In this document: positions 8,593 to 17,490 of the stretch, in pieces
Layout: every line of letters starts with the position of its first letter
How positions within the stretch are numbered: the stretch's first letter is position 1
Assembly (NCBI GenBank): GCA_016704345.1
Contig: JADJAH010000013.1
Span: 186,001-250,000 of the forward strand
From: Ignavibacteria bacterium
GTDB taxonomy: Bacteria > Bacteroidota > Ignavibacteria > Tepidaquicellales > Tepidaquicellaceae
Length of the DNA stretch: 64,000 nt
Reading direction: 5' to 3'
Position numbers and translations under genes: made by a program
Notes under the pieces: generated by a model
What the model was told of the DNA's origin: nothing
The model's database searches: none
Seen by the model: only the letters and a program-made list of their open reading frames with translations

Positions 8593-8873
8593 CAATCTTA
8601 CGCACAATCTATTTCTACTGATACAGCTTCATTTCAATTCAGGTTATGTCGTTGCCTGCCCGCCGAAGACAAAACTAGTTCAGTTCTCTGCAGGCCTGCC
8701 TGCTCACTGGCCATTGTAATGTGGAATGCATCCCGGCAGGCAGGCGGGGTCTCGCCCGAAGGAGAGTTCGTGAGAACCTTCAGTTACATCGTTGCGGGCT
8801 AAGACCAACAACGGCGGAAATAATTCAATCTTACGCACAATCTATTTCTGCTGTTACAGCTTCATTTCAATTC
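8593..8873. repeat. 48-bp direct repeats flanking a GC-rich segment
   Basis: CAATCTTACGCACAATCTAT opens both copies, 8593-8640 and 8826-8873, which differ at two positions. The roughly 185 bp between them are clearly more GC-rich and contain inverted GCCTGCCTGC/GCAGGCAGGC motifs. TTAATTC microsatellite units follow to about 8900. The layout suggests an insertion or duplication event; no ORF fits. Confidence 0.7.
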
Positions 8874-8899
8874 TTAATTCTTAATTCCTAATTCTTAAT

Positions 8900-11509
8900 T
8901 CATCTTACGATTGCGAGTTTCTGCACTATCGATTGCGATTGTCCTCCGCCCTTCATGATCAGTTTGTAAATATATGTGCCGTTGGCAACTGCATCTCCGT
9001 CACTGTCTCTTCCATCCCACTCGATCTGATTATTCCCAATCACTGCCGGTGATCTAAATTCCTTAATCTTTCTTCCTGCAATGGTGAATATCGCCAATGT
9101 CAATTCATCAGGCGGTTCAGCCCCGGAAATCGAAAAGACAAAACTCGTGCTATCTTTCATCGGATTTGGAAAATTGTAAAGATCGGCAACCATCAAAACA
9201 TCATTCACTATTACATCATAAACTGCTGAATCAATTTCATTAGCCTCGTTTCTGAAAAATACTGACAGCCTGTTGTTTCCCTTTGCAAGATCAGGTCTGA
9301 AGATCAAAGAGTTTGATAAGTTCTTATCGACTCTCGATTCTTTCGTTATTTCATTCCTGTTGTTGCTGATGCTGTTCTCACTCAGGAAAGGCGAAATCAA
9401 CTTACCGTTTACTTTGAAAGTGAGATCACCGAACGAACTTCGGGAATTGTCACTTAGAACAGGACTATTGAATTCTATTCTGATGTCCGGCTTTGATCTG
9501 ATCTGCTCGCCTCCGGTTATAAGTTTGTCATCGCTGAAGATCTTTACAAGCTGAGAAGAACCAACTGCATTCAGAGTAAAGCCGAACTTGTATGAATTGT
9601 TGTAGGTATAAAATTCGTTCTGCCCGGCAACCGGCACTACTTCAATTATCAGAGGAAGTTTTCCGTCTCCCCTGGTTCTGTAATAAGGCAGCTTGAACTT
9701 GGCTGTGATCTTTGCAGAACTGTCCGCAGGAATGAAAACATTTGCTGTATCAGTGTTGATAAGATTGGCAGGGGACATGGATGATTTGTAAGAGTTTACA
9801 ACCAGACCAAACACATCAGAATAGCCCGAGTTGCTGCAAGTGAAATTTACTTTCAACTCTTCACCTGCGCCCAAAGCCGAATCACTTAAAGTAATGCTAG
9901 ATCCTTCCATAATTATTTCGGCGGGTAATGAATAACCGGCTTCCATTGAATTAAACACCGATGACTCAAATCCAAGATTTGTATCGATGCTGATTTTACT
10001 TGAAAGATTGAGATAAGGATAAAGCCCTGCATCCACAGAGCTTAAGTCAACGAAGTCATTTGTACTTACATTGTTCATCAAAGAAGTCTGTGAACCAAAC
10101 TTGTCAATTCCAATCACGTCAAATAAAATCGTGCTGTTTGGAAGCATATCATTGTTCCATGAGAAATTCTGCCATTGAGATGAAGGTCCGATGATATTTC
10201 TGATCGTTCCGTCAGTCTGCATATATGTAGTTGTGATAGAGCTTTGAGATTCACGCCATCCGGCAGATCCGGTATATTTGAAGTACTGTTCCGAAACACC
10301 GGACGGTCCTGCTCCGAGATATCCTATGAAGCTCCAGGTGTCAAAATATCCAAACTTGTACATGCTGTCAATCTTTGTGCTTCCAAAAGATCTGATTTTT
10401 TGCTTGGCGGTTGCAGTCAATGGTTGAACTAAACTGTAGTCCACATATGAAGCGTTTAGTGCCATCAAATAATATGTTGAATCAAATGTGTTGAGAAAGT
10501 TTACAACAGAATCAATTGATGACTGATTGAACAACTTGAAATTCTTCATTTCAATGATGTGGCCGTTGACTCTTCTTACTTTCAGCATATTCAATCCGGG
10601 AGTTCTTCCGCCGTCGTAATTCACGGCTTTATCGTTTACGCTGAAATTGGAGATCTCCGCTCCGCTGCTTCCCATCGATCTCACATAAAGATTCAGAGGT
10701 AATTCAGCCAATGCTATTCCTGTATCAGAGTGAACCGTGCTAAAGAGATCTTCAACCGGAAACTGAGTCCGGTCCGACTTTCGAATCGTAACATTTACAA
10801 TATTATTATCTGCGCCATCTCCCGAAACTGATTTGGATAAGTTACGTTGTTGAACGGCATTTGGATGATAAGAAAAACTTCTTGCATTCGTCCATCCTGT
10901 GTTGTCTCCGGCAATAACTGCATTTGTTCTCCAGTAAAATACAATGTTTGAATCCAGTACAGGAATTGCTGTTCTGAATCTGGTAATATTCCCGGAAATG
11001 TTGTCATTCATAAATGTCATTATGGGAGATTGAAACGACATAGAAGTGTCAACTTCGAGAACAACTTTCACACTATTCTCATCAGTTATAGGATTGAGAC
11101 CAATAAATTCAATGCTATCAGCGCCTATCATCTCAAAATCAACGGGCCTCAGTTGAACAAACGAATTATTTTTCATAGGGATATCAACATCAAGAGAGTT
11201 GTTAGTTTCATCTTCATCAGTAACCCAATTGTCTTTATCAAGCTCAACATGCACAGAATAATTCTGAATAGAATCGAGTCTGAATATGAATCTGACTGAA
11301 TCTGAAAACTTGAATGCGCGGAGAACAGTATCATGACTTTGAATCGTGTTGTTGTCTATCTTCAAAGAGAATCCAATCTTGCATGAATCGGAATGAAGTC
11401 CATAGTTAAATGGAAATGCGGTCATTGTTACGGATTGATTGAGTGAAGGAAATTCATCTGACAATCTAAAGCCGTTATCATTGATATGAAACTCGGGCTT
11501 GACAGGCAA
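8900..11509 (-). CDS. C25-family surface peptidase, C-terminal fragment (CARDB-like and sorting domains)
   Basis: This 869-residue frame is the C-terminal part of the peptidase encoded from 13834 down to 8900. Upstream of its first ATG the frame continues to about 11598 and reads FDSVGSVARHTINCYGLIGD, the normal end of a C25 catalytic domain. The middle holds beta-rich repeats with CARDB-like character (ELKVNFTCSNSGYSDVFGLV). The last 90 residues form a T9SS-type C-terminal domain: NFPNPMKDSTSFVF, then a FlgD-like Ig fold (WDGRDSDGDAVANGTYIYKL). A missing A in the TTT at 11599-11601 (plus-strand letters) breaks the frame from the catalytic fragment. With both indels repaired the protein is 1644 residues. 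It would be exported by the Sec system, then by T9SS. Confidence 0.85.
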   Translation of the reverse strand: MPVKPEFHINDNGFRLSDEFPSLNQSVTMTAFPFNYGLHSDSCKIGFSLKIDNNTIQSHDTVLRAFKFSDSVRFIFRLDSIQNYSVHVELDKDNWVTDEDETNNSLDVDIPMKNNSFVQLRPVDFEMIGADSIEFIGLNPITDENSVKVVLEVDTSMSFQSPIMTFMNDNISGNITRFRTAIPVLDSNIVFYWRTNAVIAGDNTGWTNARSFSYHPNAVQQRNLSKSVSGDGADNNIVNVTIRKSDRTQFPVEDLFSTVHSDTGIALAELPLNLYVRSMGSSGAEISNFSVNDKAVNYDGGRTPGLNMLKVRRVNGHIIEMKNFKLFNQSSIDSVVNFLNTFDSTYYLMALNASYVDYSLVQPLTATAKQKIRSFGSTKIDSMYKFGYFDTWSFIGYLGAGPSGVSEQYFKYTGSAGWRESQSSITTTYMQTDGTIRNIIGPSSQWQNFSWNNDMLPNSTILFDVIGIDKFGSQTSLMNNVSTNDFVDLSSVDAGLYPYLNLSSKISIDTNLGFESSVFNSMEAGYSLPAEIIMEGSSITLSDSALGAGEELKVNFTCSNSGYSDVFGLVVNSYKSSMSPANLINTDTANVFIPADSSAKITAKFKLPYYRTRGDGKLPLIIEVVPVAGQNEFYTYNNSYKFGFTLNAVGSSQLVKIFSDDKLITGGEQIRSKPDIRIEFNSPVLSDNSRSSFGDLTFKVNGKLISPFLSENSISNNRNEITKESRVDKNLSNSLIFRPDLAKGNNRLSVFFRNEANEIDSAVYDVIVNDVLMVADLYNFPNPMKDSTSFVFSISGAEPPDELTLAIFTIAGRKIKEFRSPAVIGNNQIEWDGRDSDGDAVANGTYIYKLIMKGGGQSQSIVQKLAIVR

Positions 11510-11550
11510 TGCGAGCTTTAGTGCCGGATCACCGATCAGACCGTAGCAGT

Positions 11551-12933
11551 TTATTGTATGACGGGCAACAGAACCGACAGAGTCGAACGCGATTTTGATT
11601 TCGCATATTTTATGATGTCGCAGGTTCTTCTAATTGTGTCTCTGGCAAATGCCTTGTATAGATTATCCTGAAAAGAGTTTCCCGAGTAAACGAAACCCCA
11701 ACCAGTTGAGCCGAGAAATCCGATTGCACCTTTATTATTCATTGACACAAACTTTTCTCCAAAGCTCCTCTTCGCATTATCTGCTGTCTTGCCTGTATAG
11801 CATGTCATACTCCAAATCATCGGCAGTTTTCCGGGGTTGTTAAGTGTTGATGGTTCCTGCATGGCATCTTCCCAGTTTTCATATCCCGCATGACCCTGGA
11901 AATTTACAATAAGGTCTCCATTATTAATGTCCCTTCTGACGGAATCTTTGTAGTTGTAAGTGACAGTAGTTGTGTTGTCAATTCTGAATGCCTTATGATC
12001 AATTCCGGATACAGGTGGAGGATTGACGTAATTTGAAATGAACGGAAGTATGAGTGACTGGTTGAAAGTCTGATCTGTCGCGGTTCCTCCGCCGACAACA
12101 AACAATATATTCTTCATCCAGCTATCGGGGTTTCTGCTCTCGTACATAATAATGTTATCCACCATCGCCTGAGCTTCGGTTGTTGTATAGGCCGGCAATC
12201 TTCCCACAGCAACCTGTTCCAGATATGTAAATGCGCCGATGTTGAAATTTGCAAAATAGTTATCTGTGCTAGGATAGCCATAAACCGGTACAAGGTTTTT
12301 CTCATAGACTGTTGTCAGAGAATTCTTCTTAGGATCAAACGAACCTCTTCCAAACAGGCACAGGTATTTAAATCCCGGAGCCGTCCAGTTATTGAAGGCA
12401 TGTTTCCCAAACTCCCTTACAGCAGCGGGACTCTCAATTCCATAATTGAAGATATCATAAATATCAGAGACCTTAACCTTCATGACTCTGAAGCCGTCAT
12501 GATTAGCTCTGTAATCAGCCAACTGTTGAGCCTGAGATTCAAAGAGTGAGTTGTAAACAATGATATAATCAGCGCCAAATGATGATGATACAAGATCAGG
12601 TACTTGTCTCTGAAGAATTTTGAATGTTTTCTTGGTTATATTCTTGTTGAAAACTTCAAGCTTCGCATTTCCTTTAGCAGTGAATATAACAGTATCTCCT
12701 GAGGTCGTGAATGAGGTTATCTTCAGGTTATTCTTAACATCATATATGAACAGAGGTGAAGCCGGAGAATAACCTGTAACTCTAAAAATTTTGGAAGTTG
12801 TATCTGCTCCGCCCAGGTCTGCTGAGAGTTGTCCGCTTCTGAACCTGAAACTCTTCGGGCATTTTATATCTATATAATCAAAAAAGTGTATGTCCGTCAT
12901 ATCCGGTTGCCTGATAATATGCTTTAACAACAT
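11551..12933 (-). CDS. C25-family (gingipain-like) cysteine peptidase, catalytic fragment
   Basis: This 460-residue frame carries the peptidase C25 domain. NFQGHAGYENW supplies the expected catalytic His and SMTCYTGK the catalytic Cys, near residues 647 and 677 of the repaired protein. FGADYIIVYNSLFESQAQQL, CLFGRGSFDP and ERSFGEKF-like segments are typical of gingipains and of PorU, the T9SS sortase. The frame is cut at its 5' end by an extra base in the A-run 12880-12885 (plus-strand letters): dropping it joins YDGHTLF to DYIDIKCPKSF. Its 3' end is cut at 11599-11601. The ATG at 12933 is therefore not a real start. PorU is one possible identity, but the protein is longer than typical PorU, so I leave it unnamed. 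Confidence 0.87.
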   Translation of the reverse strand: MLLKHIIRQPDMTDIHFFDYIDIKCPKSFRFRSGQLSADLGGADTTSKIFRVTGYSPASPLFIYDVKNNLKITSFTTSGDTVIFTAKGNAKLEVFNKNITKKTFKILQRQVPDLVSSSFGADYIIVYNSLFESQAQQLADYRANHDGFRVMKVKVSDIYDIFNYGIESPAAVREFGKHAFNNWTAPGFKYLCLFGRGSFDPKKNSLTTVYEKNLVPVYGYPSTDNYFANFNIGAFTYLEQVAVGRLPAYTTTEAQAMVDNIIMYESRNPDSWMKNILFVVGGGTATDQTFNQSLILPFISNYVNPPPVSGIDHKAFRIDNTTTVTYNYKDSVRRDINNGDLIVNFQGHAGYENWEDAMQEPSTLNNPGKLPMIWSMTCYTGKTADNAKRSFGEKFVSMNNKGAIGFLGSTGWGFVYSGNSFQDNLYKAFARDTIRRTCDIIKYAKSKSRSTLSVLLPVIQ

Positions 12934-13834
12934 TCAAAGTATCATTCCTAAGCAAGGAACTCGAAAATGTCACCGTTGAATTGAATCTCGTCAAATCATT
13001 CTTCAGCACATCTGCAACAACATTATTGTTCACATAAATTATTATTCTGTGTTCATTGAAAACGGAGTATGTAAGATCGGACGGGTAAGCAAAAAAGTTT
13101 AGCGTGCAATTTGCCGGTGTCACAGGCAGATAGGGAGTTGAAAATGTATCTGTTAAAGTAAGCCCGGTGTACATATTTGACCAGTACCAGCCTTCCCCCT
13201 GAAACATTTCATTATTGAAGAACCTGTAATCTGTTGAGCCTGATCGTTCACCCTGAGAATATACTTTGTCTTTCTCAAAATGAAATCTCTCGGTGAATGT
13301 TTCAGATGCATAAGGATCAACTGCCGAAAAATCAAATGAACTGCATCTCGCTCCGTCTCCTCCATCCCATCCAATCCAGTAGACGTTTGTGTCGGAATAT
13401 AAATTAAAGTACTCATCCTTCTGATAGAAAACTGTGTTGTCAACGGTATAGTACTTAGTGGCGCCTCCATAATTGCGAGTTGCATAAAGGTCCATATAAT
13501 CATTTGGATCAAATACTCTGTCAGTGTCTCCCTGAAAATAAACAGGAATTTCCACTCCTTTATTAAACACTTTTATTGTGCGCGGATCAACATTCGCAGT
13601 GTTAATTCCGGCATTAGTAAAATCGGCTCTGGTGATTCGGTACATTGCATCATCAAGTACATATAGTTTCAGATAGAACTTGTTGGGAGTTATCCAGTTG
13701 AAGTTTTGAGGATATGCAATCTCTGCAAACATGATCAAGATCAGAATAGCAAATGAAGTAATTTTAAAGCTGCTCATTTCTCTGCTTGTCAAAGCTGTCT
13801 GATTGCAGGTTGAATTCTCTTTTCGGGTGTTCAT
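12878..13834 (-). CDS. C25-family surface peptidase, N-terminal fragment with signal peptide
   Basis: The 318-residue frame is the N-terminus of the C25 peptidase. A hydrophobic segment (FKITSFAILILIMFAEIAYP) at about residues 23-42 is a signal peptide, followed by a beta-rich prodomain (YVLDDAMYRITRADFTNAGI, IKVFNKGVEIPVYFQG) of the Peptidase C25 propeptide type. The start at 13834 is favoured by an AGGAGG Shine-Dalgarno ten bases upstream, though it gives an unusually long N-region; ATG at 13777 would give a textbook signal peptide with a weak ribosome binding site. The frame ends by a homopolymer indel at 12880-12885, and translation is meant to continue into the catalytic fragment. The gene follows the T9SS cargo gene at 13973-15145 on the same strand, with a possible weak terminator between. 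Confidence 0.85.
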   Translation of the reverse strand: MNTRKENSTCNQTALTSREMSSFKITSFAILILIMFAEIAYPQNFNWITPNKFYLKLYVLDDAMYRITRADFTNAGINTANVDPRTIKVFNKGVEIPVYFQGDTDRVFDPNDYMDLYATRNYGGATKYYTVDNTVFYQKDEYFNLYSDTNVYWIGWDGGDGARCSSFDFSAVDPYASETFTERFHFEKDKVYSQGERSGSTDYRFFNNEMFQGEGWYWSNMYTGLTLTDTFSTPYLPVTPANCTLNFFAYPSDLTYSVFNEHRIIIYVNNNVVADVLKNDLTRFNSTVTFSSSLLRNDTLNVVKAYYQATGYDGHTLF

Positions 13835-13894
13835 TGTTTTACATCCTCCTGTCGGATAGATTTATTTGCGGAGAAATTGTTTGATATGAGAATC

Positions 13895-13928
13895 AAAGGG
13901 ACAGGCGGAATAACTTTCTTGTCCCCTT
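13895..13928 (-). terminator. Possible terminator between two T9SS-related genes
   Basis: On the minus strand AAGGGGACA pairs with TGTCCCTT (one bulge, 16-nt loop) and is followed by TGATT. The T-tract is poor, so read-through into the C25 peptidase gene is plausible. Confidence 0.35.
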
Positions 13929-13972
13929 GAAGCATCTTAAGTAATTCTTTTCTTAAACATTGCGAAAGTTTC

Positions 13973-15145
13973 TTACTTCATCAATACCATTCTCTTTACC
14001 GATACGAAATTTCCAGATTCAAGCTTGTAGAAATATACACCGCTTGACAGTTCCGCAGCGCTGAAGGTAGCTGTATAGAAACCTGCAGTCTTTGATTCAT
14101 TAACAAGTGTGCTTACTTCTCGGCCTAAATTGTCATAGATCTTTAAAGTAACCGGTCCGTTTTCAGGAACTCCATAAACAATAGTTGTTGAAGGGTTGAA
14201 TGGGTTTGGATAGTTCTGAGCAAGACTGAAGTTTTCAGGGACTCCAATCGTGGCGACACCATTCAGTTCAAAGTATTCGAAGTTGCCATTGAAATCAACC
14301 TGCTTCAGCCGGTAGCTATAAGCTCCGCTGTTCAGATTTCTGTCCATGAAATTGTATTCAGTAGTGACTGAAGAATTTCCTTTACCGGCAATGAATCCGA
14401 TGTTTCTCCATTCACCTTCAGAGTGTCTTTCAATTTCAAATCCTGAATTGTTTATTTCTTTTGCCGTTGACCAATTCAGCACAACATTGTTTCCGTTTAC
14501 TGTGGAAGTGAATGAAGTCAATTCAACAGGCAACGGGCTGTCCCATTCGATTCTGCATAGTGCAATGTTGGGAATCGGGCAGGCATCGTGTCCATAAATT
14601 GAGATCCTGTCGTTGGTGCAGTTGACCCAGCAATCGAGGTCAATATAGTGCCCGGTGTCATTAGTACAATAGTAGTTATCCTGATAATTGCATGTGTCCG
14701 CCTGGTGTGAGATCATCGTGAATTTAATGAAAATCGAATCTGCCGGCGTTCCAATAACATATGCAGGTGGATAGAGAATTTCGTAACGAAGATCGTGGCA
14801 AAGTGTCGTATCCCAGTTTACTCCGACGGAATCAAAAGTGACACAGTCATCTTCTATCTCACTCATGTATCCGAAAAATTCCAGAGTCCAGGGTCTGCAT
14901 GGATCAACCTGCACAAATGGATTAGCTCCGCAGAAAGTTCTTCTATAAACAGTATCGTTGGAATAATCATAAATATATCTTCCCTGCAGATTCGGTCCCG
15001 GAGCATCAGGATGATTTACAACACGAAAGTGAGGGACATCGGGTTCACAGTCACATACTAACTGAGCGTGAGCAATTGTCTGACTAAGTGATGCGAGAGT
15101 GAGGGCTAAAATAAAACACAGAAAAAGATTAGAAATCGTTTTCAT
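13973..15145 (-). CDS. Cys-rich T9SS cargo protein
   Basis: The 390-residue secreted protein has a signal peptide (LFLCFILALTLASLSQTIAHAQ split across about residues 7-28) and an N-terminal domain with many cysteines (CDCEPDVPHFRVV, CGANPFVQVDPCRPW, CNYQDNYYC), probably disulfide-bonded. The PLPVELTSFTSTVNGNN module follows, then a FN3-like segment and a T9SS type A sorting domain starting QNYPNPFNPSTTI and ending VKRMVLMK. A clear Shine-Dalgarno (AAAAGGAG) precedes the ATG. It is a paralogue of the neighbour at 15668-16841, which has the same corrected length. The ligand or role is unknown. The Cys-rich region may bind a surface or another secreted protein, but this is only inference. Confidence 0.85.
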   Translation of the reverse strand: MKTISNLFLCFILALTLASLSQTIAHAQLVCDCEPDVPHFRVVNHPDAPGPNLQGRYIYDYSNDTVYRRTFCGANPFVQVDPCRPWTLEFFGYMSEIEDDCVTFDSVGVNWDTTLCHDLRYEILYPPAYVIGTPADSIFIKFTMISHQADTCNYQDNYYCTNDTGHYIDLDCWVNCTNDRISIYGHDACPIPNIALCRIEWDSPLPVELTSFTSTVNGNNVVLNWSTAKEINNSGFEIERHSEGEWRNIGFIAGKGNSSVTTEYNFMDRNLNSGAYSYRLKQVDFNGNFEYFELNGVATIGVPENFSLAQNYPNPFNPSTTIVYGVPENGPVTLKIYDNLGREVSTLVNESKTAGFYTATFSAAELSSGVYFYKLESGNFVSVKRMVLMK

Positions 15146-15582
15146 TGTACAACTCCTTTTGGGTTAATTTACTGCTGCGTACAACAGTCCAAAATCGGAA
15201 TTAACCTTACCGGTTTTATACCGGTCAGTTGATCTTCCTCTTTTGATAATAATAATGATTTAAGAGCTAGCTAAACTATTACAAAAACGAGTAAAGATAG
15301 AATGGAGTCTCCTTATTTCTCCGTTAATGTTTATGAACTAATTTATTGGAACTAATTTCTTATGACATTATAAACTTATTATAGTGCAATTTGTGAGCCA
15401 AACAAATTTAGCAATTATTTTCGATATTTCCCAAATTTATTTTTATGTGAGGAAAAATTTCCATCTGTATGGGGAAATTGTCTTCATATTTATTGTTCTG
15501 AAATTATTGCTCAAACTCTTTTAGATTTGGAAATACCGCAGCTTCAGGAGAAATTTTTTGCGAAGCGAATTTCATTTTCTAT
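15146..15582. other. Spacer without a recognisable gene
   Basis: This AT-rich stretch separates two paralogous T9SS genes on the minus strand. It should contain the promoter of the 13973-15145 gene, with a good Shine-Dalgarno next to the start. I see no convincing ORF or repeat. Confidence 0.5.
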
Positions 15583-15619
15583 ATAACAAAAGGGATCCGG
15601 CTTTTCCTCCCGGATCCCT
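15583..15619 (-). terminator. Terminator after the 15668-16841 T9SS gene
   Basis: On the minus strand a perfect 10-bp stem (AGGGATCCGG and CCGGATCCCT) with a 9-nt loop is followed by TTTTGTT, about 50 bp after the stop codon. Confidence 0.8.
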
Positions 15620-15667
15620 GCGCAATATATCGAATCAGAAAAGACCAATCAGGTTGTGATTGACTTT

Positions 15668-16841
15668 TTACTTCATCAATATCATTCTCTTTACCGTTAC
15701 AAAATTTCCGGATTCAAGTTTGTAGAAGTAAACACCGCTCGACAGATCCGGAGCGCTGAAGGTCAATGTGTAGAAACCTGCGGTCTTCGGTTCGTTGACC
15801 AGTGTCCTTACTTCTCTTCCGAGATTGTCATAGACCTTGAGTGTTACAGGTCCGTTGCTTGGAATTCCATAAACGATCGTTGTTGTCGGATTAAACGGAT
15901 TCGGATAATTTTGAGACAGTGCGAATTCTGTCCGGCGAGCCGATAGCGACCATGCCGTTCAAATCCAGATATACAAAGTTTCCGTTGAAGTCAACTTGTT
16001 TCAGTCTATAGCCATAGAGTCCGCTGTTGAGGTTCTTGTCCGTGTAGATGTAATCGACAGGCAGAGTTGTAGTGCCATTGCCTTTGACGAAACCTACTTC
16101 GGTCCAGATACCTTCGGCATATCTCTCGACTGCAAATCCTGAGTTGTTTGTTTCCTTTGCCGTTGTCCAGTTCAGTATTGCATTGTTGCCGGAAACGATT
16201 GATGTAAAGGAAGCAAGCTCAACAGGAAGCGGCTTGTCCCATTCAATACGACAGATACCGGAATTCGGTATTTCGCACGAATCAATCGCTTCGTAAGTTA
16301 TCCTTTCATGTAAACAGTCTCTCCATTGGTTCAAATAGACAGTGTCACGACCTGAGTCCAGGCAATAGTATATAGTGTTAGGATCAGGAGCAATATTATC
16401 TGCCTTGTGTGGAAACATTGTAGTCTTTATGACAATTGAGTCATAATATGTGTCAGGGATATAGTTAGGAGGATAAACAACCTCAAATCTTACATCCTGA
16501 CAGACTGTAGTATCCCAATTCCATACAGGTGGCAATGCTTTAACCATGTCAAGTCCTTGTTCCCACATTGCAATGTAATAAGTCAATACCCATGGATCGC
16601 ATGCATCAACCGAATCATGCTTATTTGCTCCACAGGAAAGATGTTCATATTCAGTAGCTTTGTTTTGGTAATCGAACTCTGCTTCATACTGTGGATCTAC
16701 CGAATTTGGGTGTGGAAGCAAGGTAACAAATGGTACATCCTGATCACAGATTGGACCCTGGGCAATTGCGCCCGGAGCTAAGAAGCAAAGCATTGAAACA
16801 GTGAGAAACATTCCCAACAATATCTTCGAAAACGTTTTCAT
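15668..16841 (-). CDS. Cys-rich T9SS cargo protein, paralogue (frameshifted)
   Basis: A second copy of the 13973-15145 type. The signal peptide reads MKTFSKILLGMFLTVSMLCF and the Cys-containing domain ICDQDVPFVTLLPHPN. The same CRIEWDKPLPVELASFTS boundary and FN3-like part follow. The frame breaks after VAIGSPD: one extra base near 15929 leads to a false C-terminus (stop at 15891). Removing it restores EFALSQNYPNPFNPTTTI and the full sorting domain down to VKRMILMK and the stop at 15668. The corrected length of 390 residues equals the paralogue exactly, good evidence that the indel is an error or very recent. AAAGGAG lies seven bases before the ATG. The two genes probably arose by tandem duplication; function unknown. 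Confidence 0.85.
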
Positions 16842-17490
16842 GACTTACTCCTTTCATTAAGTTTGAATCTAAGGGGAAACACAAAGCATTAGCACTGACT
16901 GAAAAATTATTCCAAACACCGGATGCTTTGAGTTTTCGTTTCGATTAAAATAAAGCGAGGTAAAACACTAATTGCATGGCTCCATTTTCTGTGCCTCCTT
17001 TACAGCTATTGATTTGGGGTAATAATTCTTTGTAACTACTTCTTACTTTAGTGATACCATATATAATGTCGCAATTCCTAAGCCCTGAAAATTTCCATGC
17101 ATTGAGTTGAAGAATCAAACAAAATAAATTTGAGTGTATACTTTCTCCACACTTGAGAGGTGGAGTTTTTCCACAGTTGAAAGTCTTAATATGATATGAG
17201 ATAAAAAATTGCATTAAGTTTCATGAATTACCACCAGTAATATACTTAGATCTTGCGCTCCCAATTGTGAAATTGAGAACGAGCAAATGAGTAGAGCCTG
17301 TCGTCCCCGAATGTTTGTGTAGGTGAATTGTAACAGTGGAGTCACCAGGAACAGGAACACAAGCCGGGTTGGTTTTGAGAAAGACTCGGGGGGAGTGCTG
17401 AGTGAGGGTGTCTAAAATAATCAGTGCATTTGTTAAAAAGTATTTTCACTTCGGTTTTCGCGCTATCATTTCACCGAAAAGGAAAACTTC
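16842..17490. other. Spacer without a recognisable gene
   Basis: The upstream region of the 16841 gene and the downstream region of the 17491-19830 gene meet here. A small hairpin (CTCCAC 17145-17150, GTGGAG 17160-17165, then TTTTT) could be a weak plus-strand terminator. An 89-codon frame at 16945-17214 (minus) has no protein-like features, and I do not call it. Confidence 0.4.

Noticed and set aside
16945..17214. 89-residue minus-strand ORF
   Set aside because: No start context, signal, motif or neighbour support; composition looks random.
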